A stretch of 11,908 nt of DNA. Source: JANWHF01 sp036276235. GTDB lineage: Bacteria > Planctomycetota > Phycisphaerae > Tepidisphaerales > Tepidisphaeraceae. The stretch is taken from the NCBI GenBank assembly GCA_036276235.1, contig DATBDZ010000165.1:1-11908 (forward strand), read 5' to 3'. A program made the translations under genes and the position numbers. Position 1 is the stretch's first letter; each line of letters begins with the position of its first letter. A model generated the notes under the pieces. That model ran no database searches. It was not told the DNA's origin and saw only the letters and a list, made by a program, of their open reading frames with translations. Positions 1 through 6,403 of the stretch are shown in pieces.

Positions 1-27
1 TTTCGGGGATTCGGGTTTCGGAATTCG
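1..27. repeat. Degenerate TTCGGG heptamer tract at left edge
   Basis: TTC triplets recur at 2, 10, 17 and 24, each followed by G-rich bases, giving an approximate 7-8 base period. The pattern resembles the cleaner TTCAGGG heptamers at the right edge of the window (11883-11908). The tract is cut by the window edge, so its full length is unknown. It may be a decayed intergenic simple repeat; chance similarity cannot be excluded. Confidence 0.35.
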
Positions 28-211
28 CGACGGGGTAATAAAAAAAAACTTGCGAGTGATAGTTGACTGCGCGCAAGTCTTTGTCGCTGCTGGTGCCAGA
101 CACCGCTTATAAAACGGGACTTTGGTTATAACCGGCCGGCCCCGACCTCCTGCATAGCATCGTTCGTTGCATCGCTACCCCGCGATGAATTCAAGTTCGG
201 GGGTGATCGCA
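28..211 (+). promoter_or_regulatory. Leader upstream of the YqiJ-like gene, possible promoter
   Basis: This stretch has no convincing gene. It holds a run of nine A residues (about 41-48), a 6-bp inverted repeat CTTGCG (49-54) / CGCAAG (72-77), and two -10-like hexamers: TATAAA at 108-113 and TATAAC at 127-132. The latter sits in the perfect palindrome GGTTATAACC (124-133). Neither hexamer has a good -35 at 16-18 bases, although TTGACT occurs at 63-68. A promoter for the gene at 212 is likely somewhere here, but its exact position is a guess. Confidence 0.3.
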
Positions 212-973
212 ATGACATTTCTATGGCTACTTTCGTGGTGGAACCTCATCTTCGTGGCGCCTTTCGGGCTCGCCCTGCTGTACCTGGGCATGTACACCGG
301 AAGCGGCATCACCTTCGGCGACGTGGATCACGATTTCGATGTCGATCATGACATCGATGTCGATCACGACGCCGAACTCTCCGCCGATGCGGATCATGAT
401 GGCGATGTCGAAGCCGATCATGATGCCGATCAGGATAGCGCCGGCGAAATGCCGGGCGGATCGCCGATCACGGCCGCTTTGCAGTGGCTGGGCGTTGGGC
501 GCGTGCCGCTGAGCATTTTGCTGATGGTGATGCTGCTGGCGTGGGGTTGGACCGGCGTGGTGAGCAACTTCCTGCTCGCCGGCCACATGGCCTCGGGCTG
601 GCGCGTGATCTTCATCTCCGTGCCCCTGGCGCTGGGGATCAGCATTTTTCTGACACGCGTGCTCGCTGGCGCAATCGCGCGATGGTTTCCATTGTGCGAT
701 ACGACAGCGCGCCGGCGGCATGAGTTATTGGGCTGCATCGGACCGGCGACGTTCGCCATCGATGAGCGATTCGGAATGGCGGCAATCCGCGACACGACCG
801 GCGACCTGTATCAGGTTCCCTGCCATGTCAGCACCGGCCAGTCGGCCATCCCCAAGGGAACCCATGTCAAACTTATAGCCTACAGCGGAAAACAAGGCAT
901 TTTCACGGTCGTACCGTGGCCGCAAAACGTTGGAATGAAAAATGAAAAATGTGAAATGAAAAATGTTGGGTAA
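212..973 (+). CDS. YqiJ/NfeD-like membrane protein with Asp/His-rich linker and C-terminal OB-fold
   Basis: This is probably an inner-membrane protein of the YqiJ/NfeD-like type, whose genes usually sit beside flotillin genes and act in membrane-domain organisation. From the ATG at 212 (253 aa) it has one hydrophobic segment (about 10-29), an acidic linker (37-75) with repeated DVDHD or ADHDG units, two more membrane segments (about 100-122 and 131-155), and a beta-rich tail (about 172-238) matching an OB-fold. I chose 212 because the GGGGGTG at about 199-205 lies at ribosome-binding distance and the first helix starts at once; upstream TTG (167) and ATG (185) starts are possible. The last 14 or so residues, after the PWPQN motif, are encoded by an AT-rich repeat, so the native C-terminus was probably altered. 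The family call is from pattern recognition; the exact role is not established here. Confidence 0.75.
   Translation: MTFLWLLSWWNLIFVAPFGLALLYLGMYTGSGITFGDVDHDFDVDHDIDVDHDAELSADADHDGDVEADHDADQDSAGEMPGGSPITAALQWLGVGRVPLSILLMVMLLAWGWTGVVSNFLLAGHMASGWRVIFISVPLALGISIFLTRVLAGAIARWFPLCDTTARRRHELLGCIGPATFAIDERFGMAAIRDTTGDLYQVPCHVSTGQSAIPKGTHVKLIAYSGKQGIFTVVPWPQNVGMKNEKCEMKNVG
933..966 (+). repeat. AT-rich AATGAAAAATG short repeat at gene junction
   Basis: The motif AATGAAAA or a close variant occurs three times in about 33 bases, interrupted once by GTG. Its composition stands out sharply from the GC-rich genes on both sides. It encodes the odd Lys/Asn/Met-rich tail of the upstream protein and supplies the ATG of the downstream ORF. 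Its location exactly where the flotillin-like gene has lost its front suggests that it marks a deletion or insertion scar. Confidence 0.6.
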
Positions 974-1337
974 GCAGGAGTTCGAGGATGCCGCGCTGAA
1001 GTTCGAGCTGGAGAAGCTCCGCATCACCGCCGACCGCGAAGTCCGCGTGCAGGCGGCGGTCGCCATGGGCAACATGCTCGCCAAGGCGCAGATGCAGATC
1101 TGCGGCGATCCGGAAACGATGGCGAAGATGGCCGGCCAATTCATGCGAGCCGCCAGCATCGGCACCGCCGCCGACGGTTTGCTGAAGACGCTTCCGCCAC
1201 AAGGGCAGGAACTGTTGCAGCAAATCAGCGCGGCGCTGGCGAGCCAGTTCAGTGCCGCGGATGCGCAAAAGCCAGGATTGACGACGGCGAGCGAGCCGGT
1301 CGCCGCCAGTGCCGGAAACGGCGCACCGCGAGCCTGA
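963..1337 (+). pseudogene. C-terminal remnant of a flotillin-like protein
   Basis: The 124-residue product reads like the far C-terminal part of a bacterial flotillin (YqiK/FloT type): an amphipathic charged helix (residues about 5-35, KFELEKLRITADREV), then an AMGNMLAKAQMQICGDPETM-type segment and a short LPPQG helix region. Nothing of the SPFH/PHB domain, the membrane anchor or the long coiled coil is present. Its ATG lies in the AT-rich repeat, has no clear ribosome-binding site and overlaps the upstream stop by 11 bases. A neighbouring YqiJ-like gene fits the usual yqiJ-flotillin pairing, so I infer that several hundred 5' codons were deleted. A small translationally coupled protein remains possible, because the frame is intact to its TGA. 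Family recognition is from memory of flotillin C-termini. Confidence 0.55.
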
Positions 1338-1348
1338 TGCTCGGTGAG

Positions 1349-1487
1349 AACCCTCTCCCCTGGGTACAGGGGAGAGGGTTGGGGGGTTGGGGTGAGGGGA
1401 CGAACGCTTCGATTTGCGAAAACGCGCCCTATCGCGGCACGCCGTCCCCTCACCCTGCCCTCTCCCCTGAGTACAGGGGAGAGGGTT
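1349..1487. repeat. Compound GC-rich inverted repeat (REP/BIME- or MITE-like)
   Basis: Two palindromes in a larger inverted repeat. The left palindrome has 13-bp arms (1349-1361 AACCCTCTCCCCT; 1368-1380) around a GGGTAC loop. The right one has 11-bp arms (1458-1468; 1475-1485) around GAGTAC. Just inside them, 13-bp arms GGGTGAGGGGACG (1390-1402) and CGTCCCCTCACCC (1443-1455) pair with each other across a 40-base core. The element encodes no protein, although all frames shown by neighbouring genes read through it. The architecture is that of a bacterial REP doublet or a short non-autonomous mobile repeat. A degenerate relative lies at 7609-7635. Confidence 0.8.
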
Positions 1488-1575
1488 CTGCCCGACTGTG
1501 CGCCGCAGAACAGCGCGCGATTGCATTGAAACGGCTGTGCGCGGATGGGCGACGTGCAACGGAATGCCCCAGTTC

Positions 1576-1652
1576 CGTAGGGTGCGCTTTAGCGCACGTG
1601 GAATTCTTTGGAAGCGACGATGCCTCCGCGTTCGCTAAAGCGCCACCCTACG
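1576..1652. repeat. Second palindromic repeat of the GTAGGGTG-CTTTAGC family
   Basis: The left arm CGTAGGGTGCGCTTTAGCG (1576-1594) is matched by the inverted right arm (1633-1652) with a single extra base, separated by 38 bases. The left arm itself contains a perfect hairpin, GTGCGC TTTA GCGCAC (1582-1597). Motifs of this form, a short GTAGGGTG head and a CTTTAG-looped stem, occur as dispersed extragenic palindromes in many bacteria. It differs in sequence from the GC-rich element about 90 bases upstream. No transposase is present in the window. Confidence 0.7.
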
Positions 1653-1699
1653 AAAGCACACTCGCCGTTTATCCGAACGCGTTGGTATCATTTCGCGTT

Positions 1700-2782
1700 A
1701 TGATTCATCGTCTATATTTCCCGCTGCCCGTATTGCTGCTGCTCACCGCCACGTTTGCATCGCCCCCGTCGATCGATCACATCGACCGCTCGCTCGTCGC
1801 CTCGGGCCAGGGGTATTTCCCTGTCGCGCTGCGCCTCAAGAACGGTCGCATCGCCGTTATCATGCGCGGCGGTGGGCCGCATCTTTCGATCAACGGGCGG
1901 CTCGATATTGTCTTCTCCGATGACGATGGCAAAACCTGGAGCAAGCCGACCGTCGTTGTCGATTCGCCGCTGGATGATCGCAATCCAGCGTTGGGGCAGG
2001 CTGTTGATGGAACGATCGTCGTCGGTTTTTGGCGCACCGCCCGTTATGACGATCAGGGCCGTTACAACCCTTCGCTCGATAAGCCCGTCAGCACGTGGAC
2101 AACCCGCAGCGCCGATGGCGGCAAAACCTGGAGCAATCCCGCACCGCTCGATGTCGCCGATATTTCCTGGGCGAGCCCCTATGGCCGCATGCTCGCACTG
2201 CCGGACGGCGCGATGCTCATGAGCGTGTACGGCGGCAACCCCGGCGCATCCGCAAAAGACAAAGGTGCCGCGGCATATGTCTATCGCTCAACCGACAACG
2301 GAAAAACCTGGAAGCGCTTCAGTCAGATCGCAGCGGGCTACAACGAGACGGCTCTGCTGCGCTTGGAATCAGGCGATCTACTGGCGGCGCTTCGCTCCGA
2401 CACGCCGCAGAATCTCTGGCTCGCCCGCAGCACGGATGGCGGCCAAACGTGGAGCAAACCCACGCCGCTCACTCCCGCCAACGTGCACCCGGCCGACATG
2501 ATTTTGCTGGCCGATCATCGCGTGTTGCTCACCTGCGGCGATCGCATCGGCCCAACTTACGGCGTTCGTGCTCTGGTCGGCTCGAAGGATGGAACGTTTG
2601 ACTGGAACGACAATGCAGTGCTCACCGCCGACGCCACCAGCCGTGATTGCGGATATCCGAGCAGCATATTGTTACGCGACGGGCGCGTGCTGACTGTTTA
2701 TTACAAAGTGGGAAGCAAAGATAAGCCGCAATGGGGAACGCATTGCGGCGCGATGGTTTACACGCTGCCGCCGCAGCGATAA
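1700..2782 (+). CDS. Secreted Asp-box (BNR) beta-propeller protein, sialidase-like
   Basis: The 360-residue product has a signal peptide (hydrophobic about 9-19, likely cut after Ala20) and four Asp boxes of the S-x-D-x-G-x-T-W type at residues 73-80, 137-144, 197-204 and 244-251. This is typical of six-bladed sialidase-fold exo-glycosidases and relatives. Glu216 and Arg232 in the YNETALLRLESGDLLAALR segment fit conserved active-site positions. However, the N-terminal Arg of the (F/Y)RIP motif is not seen: the matching place reads GYFPVAL (38-44). True sialidase activity is therefore doubtful. The frame stays open upstream to 1337, but that part only translates repeats, and the signal peptide fixes the ATG at 1700. 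No clear ribosome-binding site precedes it. The protein probably acts on glycans outside the cytoplasm; the substrate is unknown. Confidence 0.85.
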   Translation: MIHRLYFPLPVLLLLTATFASPPSIDHIDRSLVASGQGYFPVALRLKNGRIAVIMRGGGPHLSINGRLDIVFSDDDGKTWSKPTVVVDSPLDDRNPALGQAVDGTIVVGFWRTARYDDQGRYNPSLDKPVSTWTTRSADGGKTWSNPAPLDVADISWASPYGRMLALPDGAMLMSVYGGNPGASAKDKGAAAYVYRSTDNGKTWKRFSQIAAGYNETALLRLESGDLLAALRSDTPQNLWLARSTDGGQTWSKPTPLTPANVHPADMILLADHRVLLTCGDRIGPTYGVRALVGSKDGTFDWNDNAVLTADATSRDCGYPSSILLRDGRVLTVYYKVGSKDKPQWGTHCGAMVYTLPPQR

Positions 2783-2808
2783 CCGATTTGCCACTGCAAA
2801 GTCATTGA

Positions 2809-2841
2809 AAAGCCCCGCGGCGATGTTCGCCGCAGGGCTTT
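2809..2841. terminator. Bidirectional intrinsic terminator between convergent genes
   Basis: A hairpin with arms AAAGCCC-c-GCGGCGA (2809-2823) and TCGCCGC-a-GGGCTTT (2827-2841) has 14 pairs, one C/A mismatch and a TGT loop. It lies 26 bases after the Asp-box gene stop and about 38 bases beyond the transporter stop on the other strand. T-rich bases follow the stem in both directions, so it probably ends both transcripts. Confidence 0.8.
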
Positions 2842-2879
2842 GTTCTTTACAACGTTTTTGTTGGCAACGTGTGCTTGCC

Positions 2880-4493
2880 TCACGAAGTGTGCAGTCCCTC
2901 CGCTGGACCGGCAACCTCGCGTCCATCTGTCTCCAGATGGAGCGGCTTATACCCGCCCTTAGCTGCAAAATAGAACACGAGCAGCAGATAACACGCCGCC
3001 ATGCACGTGGGAACCAATGCGGTCACTTGAAGCGCTTTGCGGCCACCGTAAATCGTGGCGTCCTTTACGGTCTGCTGCTCCGACTTGACCATCCCCTGAT
3101 TGGCCGTGTACCAGGAATTCAGCGTGTCGAGGCTCGCGTCGGTCTTGCCGGCCTTGCGGGCGATTGAGATATCCTCGGTCAGCGCAGCGCCAAGATCGTC
3201 GGCCACCGCGACCTTTGATCCGTTCAAGCCCTGAATGGCGGGGAACATCAAAAACGAGTTTTGGTCCTCCGACTTGAACTGCTGGTAGACGATCGGATTC
3301 TTTTCCTTCAGATACTTCGAAGCGTAATAGTCCTGGCTGTAGCCGATCCCCGGTCCGCCGAGAATGCCGGCAGACATCATCCCAACGCCGCCCGAAATTC
3401 CCATCGCCAGCGCGCCACCCTTTGGAAACCGTTCGCCGATGACACCAAGCATGGTCGGCCAGTAAAACGTCTTGCCCAAGGCAAAGATCGTCCCGGCGAC
3501 GATGATCAACGTGCCGGATACGGTTCCCAGCAGATAGAGCCCGATGGCTCCGCAGCACGCCGCGATAAACAGCAGGCCCAGCGGATTGATCTTGTGAACG
3601 ATCGGTCCGGCGAAAAATCTCAGGACAAACATCAGCATGGAGATGTAAATGAACAGCAGCAGCGCCTTGCCGGCGATGACGTTGTTCATGATGTTCGTAA
3701 TCCAACTGTCGGTTCCCAGCTCGACGTAGCCGACCATCGCGTGAATGAGGAACAAGAACAGAAGCAGCGGCGCGAAAATGGTTGCGACCTGTGCCATAAC
3801 GCTGACACCGGCGGCTTTGGCTTCAGAATCCGGGAAGCGGTTCTTCAACACGAGCAAGCCGTACATCAACGTGGGCACGAGGAAAAATAGCATCGGTATT
3901 TCCCAGCGAAGGTGCTTAACCGTCGCCGAGGGACCGGCAAAAAAGTAGGCAAACAACGCCCCCAGCACCAACCCCGCCGGCCATCCGGCGTGAAGAATAT
4001 TCAGGTAGTGTGTTTTGTTCTTGGGGAACAGCGTTGCTGTCAGTGGGTTAATGGCTGCTTCGCACAGCCCGTTGCCCAACGCGAACGCGAACATGCCCCA
4101 AAAAAGCAATTGGTAAGTAGCTGCCTTGCCCGCCGAGGCGAAGATTGGGGTTGCCGCGAGCGTGATCAGCGCCGAAAGCACGTGCAGGAAGAACGCGCCC
4201 ACAAGCAGCGGCTTGTAACCAATCCGGTCGGCAAAAAGCGAGCAGATGATAATCGTTACGCCAAAGCCCGTGAGTCCACCGCCGGTGATCGTTCCCAACT
4301 CACTTTTGGTAAACCCGAATTGGGCTCCCCAGTCGCCCAGGATTCCGCCTCGAACGGCAAAGCCAATACCGGCGGCGATGAGCGTGAGAAAGCTGGCGAT
4401 AAAAATGCTGCGCTGCCCGGCCGCAGTCAGCCCGTTGGAATTCAACTCGGTGCCATCGGACGGTGCCGAGCCTAGATGTGTCGCCTGCGCCAT
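2880..4493 (-). CDS. MFS transporter, sugar permease-like, with a long loop before the last helix
   Basis: A 537-residue major facilitator superfamily permease with about 12 hydrophobic segments. Visible hallmarks are the loop 2-3 motif (FADRIGYKP, about 87-95) and a FucP-like stretch with GNGLCEAAINPLT (140-152) followed by LNILHAGWPAGLVLG (164-178), which suggests a sugar or related small solute with proton coupling. Unusually, about 100 hydrophilic residues (roughly 385-488) separate the penultimate and last membrane segments, making the protein longer than the usual 400-450 residues. The start is set by AGAGGAG at 4504-4510 on the minus strand, 10 bases before the ATG. The gene is convergent with the Asp-box gene, so uptake of sugars released outside the cell is a possible link, but this is only context. 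Substrate and direction are unproven. Confidence 0.85.
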   Translation of the reverse strand: MAQATHLGSAPSDGTELNSNGLTAAGQRSIFIASFLTLIAAGIGFAVRGGILGDWGAQFGFTKSELGTITGGGLTGFGVTIIICSLFADRIGYKPLLVGAFFLHVLSALITLAATPIFASAGKAATYQLLFWGMFAFALGNGLCEAAINPLTATLFPKNKTHYLNILHAGWPAGLVLGALFAYFFAGPSATVKHLRWEIPMLFFLVPTLMYGLLVLKNRFPDSEAKAAGVSVMAQVATIFAPLLLFLFLIHAMVGYVELGTDSWITNIMNNVIAGKALLLFIYISMLMFVLRFFAGPIVHKINPLGLLFIAACCGAIGLYLLGTVSGTLIIVAGTIFALGKTFYWPTMLGVIGERFPKGGALAMGISGGVGMMSAGILGGPGIGYSQDYYASKYLKEKNPIVYQQFKSEDQNSFLMFPAIQGLNGSKVAVADDLGAALTEDISIARKAGKTDASLDTLNSWYTANQGMVKSEQQTVKDATIYGGRKALQVTALVPTCMAACYLLLVFYFAAKGGYKPLHLETDGREVAGPAEGLHTS

Positions 4494-4547
4494 GACAATT
4501 CAACTCCTCTGCCAGGAAATGGTGGGACGTCAAACAGACCTGATACA

Positions 4548-4567
4548 CGTACAACCCATGATGTACG
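4548..4567 (-). promoter_or_regulatory. Perfect dyad, candidate operator upstream of the MFS gene
   Basis: CGTACA (4548-4553) and TGTACG (4562-4567) form a perfect 6-bp inverted repeat with an 8-base spacer, 55 bases before the transporter start. Size and symmetry suit a dimeric transcription factor. Just upstream on the minus strand is a doubled TTGAGTTT motif (about 4568-4587) that could supply a -35. No regulator gene is in the window, so the binding protein is unknown. Confidence 0.4.
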
Positions 4568-4620
4568 CAAACTCAAAAAAACTCAAATACTTGTCGCGCT
4601 TACACTTCGATGTTATCGGT

Positions 4621-4649
4621 CTGCGTTCTGCTCCGCCAGCGGAACGCAG
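4621..4649 (-). terminator. Hairpin between guaB and the MFS gene, weak terminator candidate
   Basis: CTGCGTTC (4621-4628) pairs with GAACGCAG (4642-4649) over 8 bp, 54 bases beyond the guaB stop. There is no T-run after it on the minus strand, so it would be a poor intrinsic terminator. It could instead protect the 3' end or have no role. Confidence 0.3.
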
Positions 4650-4702
4650 CCTCATTCACTTACCTTGTTGATGGCTGGGTTGTTGAGCCGAGTTGGCTTT
4701 GG

Positions 4703-6244
4703 TCACTTGCGATCATCCATGAACTCCACGCTGTAATTCGGCGATTCCTTGGTAATCGTAATGTCGTGCGGATGGCTCTCGGCCATACTGGCGGCGGAGA
4801 CTCGTACGAAGCGGGCGTTCTTTCGCAGGGCATCGATGTCTTTGGTGCCGCAGTAGCCCATGCCCGCGCGGAGGCCGCCGACGAGCTGGTAGACGAAATC
4901 GCCCAGCGACCCGCGATAGGGCACGCGGCCTTCGACGCCTTCAGGGACGAGTTTCCCGCGGTCGCGGACGGATGCCTGGCCGTAGCGGTCGCTGGAGCCG
5001 GCGATCATCGCGCCCATGCTGCCCATGCCGCGATAGGTCTTGTAGCGGCGGCCTTGGTGAATGATCGTCTCTCCGGGCGATTCATCGAGGCCGGCGAATA
5101 AGCTGCCCATCATGACGGCGCTAGCGCCGGAGGCGACGGCTTTGGTGATGTCGCCGCTATGGCGGATGCCGCCGTCGGCGATGATCGGCACCCCCGCCGA
5201 CTCGGCCACGCTGACAGCGTTAAAAATCGCCGTCACCTGCGGCACACCCACGCCGCTAATAATTCGCGTCGTGCAGATCGCCCCCGGGCCGATGCCGACC
5301 TTCACCGCGTCCGCGCCGGCGTCGATCAAATCCTTCGCCCCTTCCGCGGTCGCGATATTGCCGGCGATCACCTGAATGTTCCATTGCCGCTTGATCTCGC
5401 GCACGGTTTCTATCACGTTTTTGCTGTGGCCGTGCGCCGTATCGACGACGACGACATCGACATCGGCTCGGATCAGCGCTTCGATGCGGGCGAAGTCTTT
5501 GACGCCCGTTGCAGCGCCGACGCGAAGCCGCCCGCGCTTGTCTTTGCAGGCGTTGGGGAACTGATGCAGCTTGTCGATGTCGCGCATCGTGATCAGGCCG
5601 GCGAGTCGATTTTCCTTATCGACCAGCAACAGCTTCTCGACCTTCGCGTGATAGAGAATCCGCTCGGCTTCTTCGAGCGTGGTGTTTTCCGGCGCGGTGA
5701 CCAGGTTTTCGCGGGTCATCACATCGCCGATGCGGCGTTGATCGTCCTCCTGAAATTTCAGATCGCGGCGGGTCATGATCCCCAGCAGCCGCGGCGGCTT
5801 GCCGTTGTTGCGCATGCGATGAATTGCGGGGTCGGGTTGCCCCGCCGGTGCTGGCGCATCCTCGACGATTGGGATTCCGCTGACGTTGTACTCGCGCATC
5901 ATCTGCCGTGCTGCGGCGATGCTGGCGCTGGGCGGGAGCGTGATCGGATCGACGATCACGCCGTTCTCGCTGCGCTTCACCTTCTCCACCTCCAGCGCCT
6001 GATTGGCCACCGACAAGTTCTTGTGAACGATGCCGATCCCCCCTTCCTGCGCCAGCGCGATCGCCAGTGCCGACTCTGTGACGGTATCCATCGGTGCGGA
6101 GATGAGCGGAATGTTAAGCTCGATCGCGCGCGTCAGCTTCGTATGGGTGTCGGCTTCAGAAGGAACAAAGTCGCTGCGGGCGGGAATCAGCAGCACATCG
6201 TCGAAGGTGATCGCGTCGTGGACAATCTTAGAGGAGTGTTCCAT
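4703..6244 (-). CDS. guaB: Inosine-5'-monophosphate dehydrogenase
   Basis: This enzyme oxidises IMP to XMP with NAD+, the committed step of GTP synthesis in the cytoplasm. The 513-residue protein is complete. The N-terminal barrel begins at FDDVLLIPARS (14-24). Two CBS modules (about 95-228) interrupt it and carry TRRD and TMRD turns. The catalytic loop GIGPGAICTTR has Cys324, the phosphate-binding segment IIADGGIRHSGD follows at 354-365, and the flap dyad Arg420-Tyr421 sits in SSDRYGQ. The first CBS module carries a roughly 20-residue Pro/Arg-rich insertion (about 129-152) compared with usual bacterial forms. The start is the conserved N-terminus; no Shine-Dalgarno sequence precedes the ATG. 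The gene is divergent from rpsL, and its putative promoter lies within 40 bases of the start codon. Confidence 0.97.
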   Translation of the reverse strand: MEHSSKIVHDAITFDDVLLIPARSDFVPSEADTHTKLTRAIELNIPLISAPMDTVTESALAIALAQEGGIGIVHKNLSVANQALEVEKVKRSENGVIVDPITLPPSASIAAARQMMREYNVSGIPIVEDAPAPAGQPDPAIHRMRNNGKPPRLLGIMTRRDLKFQEDDQRRIGDVMTRENLVTAPENTTLEEAERILYHAKVEKLLLVDKENRLAGLITMRDIDKLHQFPNACKDKRGRLRVGAATGVKDFARIEALIRADVDVVVVDTAHGHSKNVIETVREIKRQWNIQVIAGNIATAEGAKDLIDAGADAVKVGIGPGAICTTRIISGVGVPQVTAIFNAVSVAESAGVPIIADGGIRHSGDITKAVASGASAVMMGSLFAGLDESPGETIIHQGRRYKTYRGMGSMGAMIAGSSDRYGQASVRDRGKLVPEGVEGRVPYRGSLGDFVYQLVGGLRAGMGYCGTKDIDALRKNARFVRVSAASMAESHPHDITITKESPNYSVEFMDDRK

Positions 6245-6249
6245 GTGAG

Positions 6250-6279
6250 AGGATTACGGCAGGCGGCGGTGGGTGTCAA
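6250..6279 (-). promoter_or_regulatory. Candidate guaB promoter, possibly leaderless
   Basis: On the minus strand a consensus TTGACA (6274-6279) is followed after 15-17 bases by CGTAAT or TAATCC, a weak -10 region, only about 6 bases before the guaB ATG. Transcription would then begin at or very near the start codon, which agrees with the absent ribosome-binding site. The -35 is an exact match; the -10 is poor, so the call is tentative. Confidence 0.4.
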
Positions 6280-6282
6280 GTG

Positions 6283-6291
6283 TGATATAAT
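6283..6291 (+). promoter_or_regulatory. Extended -10 promoter for rpsL
   Basis: TGATATAAT at 6283-6291 matches the full extended -10 element (TGn then TATAAT). No -35 is evident upstream, which fits an extended -10 promoter. The predicted start, near 6298, leaves a leader of about 105 bases before rpsL. That leader contains a pyrimidine-rich tract (about 6317-6358) with repeated CCCTAT and CCCTTT units. The element sits 3 bases from the opposing guaB -35. Confidence 0.65.
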
Positions 6292-6403
6292 TAGCCGGTT
6301 GTCGGGCCCCTTGTCATACCCTATCCCTTTCCCTATACTCCTCCCCCTTTCCCGCTTTAGACGGGCCGGCGATTTTGTGCGCCGCGGTAGCTTGAAGGAA
6401 ACT

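Noticed and set aside
725..1559. Two long minus-strand frames across the YqiJ-like, flotillin remnant and repeat region
   Set aside because: They are antisense to better-supported frames, read through the repeats, and show Arg/Ser/His-rich composition with no domain.
1349..1652. CRISPR array or insertion sequence
   Set aside because: The repeats are inverted palindromes without regular spacers, and no transposase or cas gene is present.
3261..4475. Plus-strand frames inside the MFS gene
   Set aside because: They are highly charged antisense shadows of the transporter, with no ribosome-binding site or recognisable motif.
5159..6403. Long plus-strand frame running antisense to guaB and into rpsL
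   Set aside because: Its first part is the complement of the clearly coding IMP dehydrogenase gene; only the rpsL part from 6404 is real.
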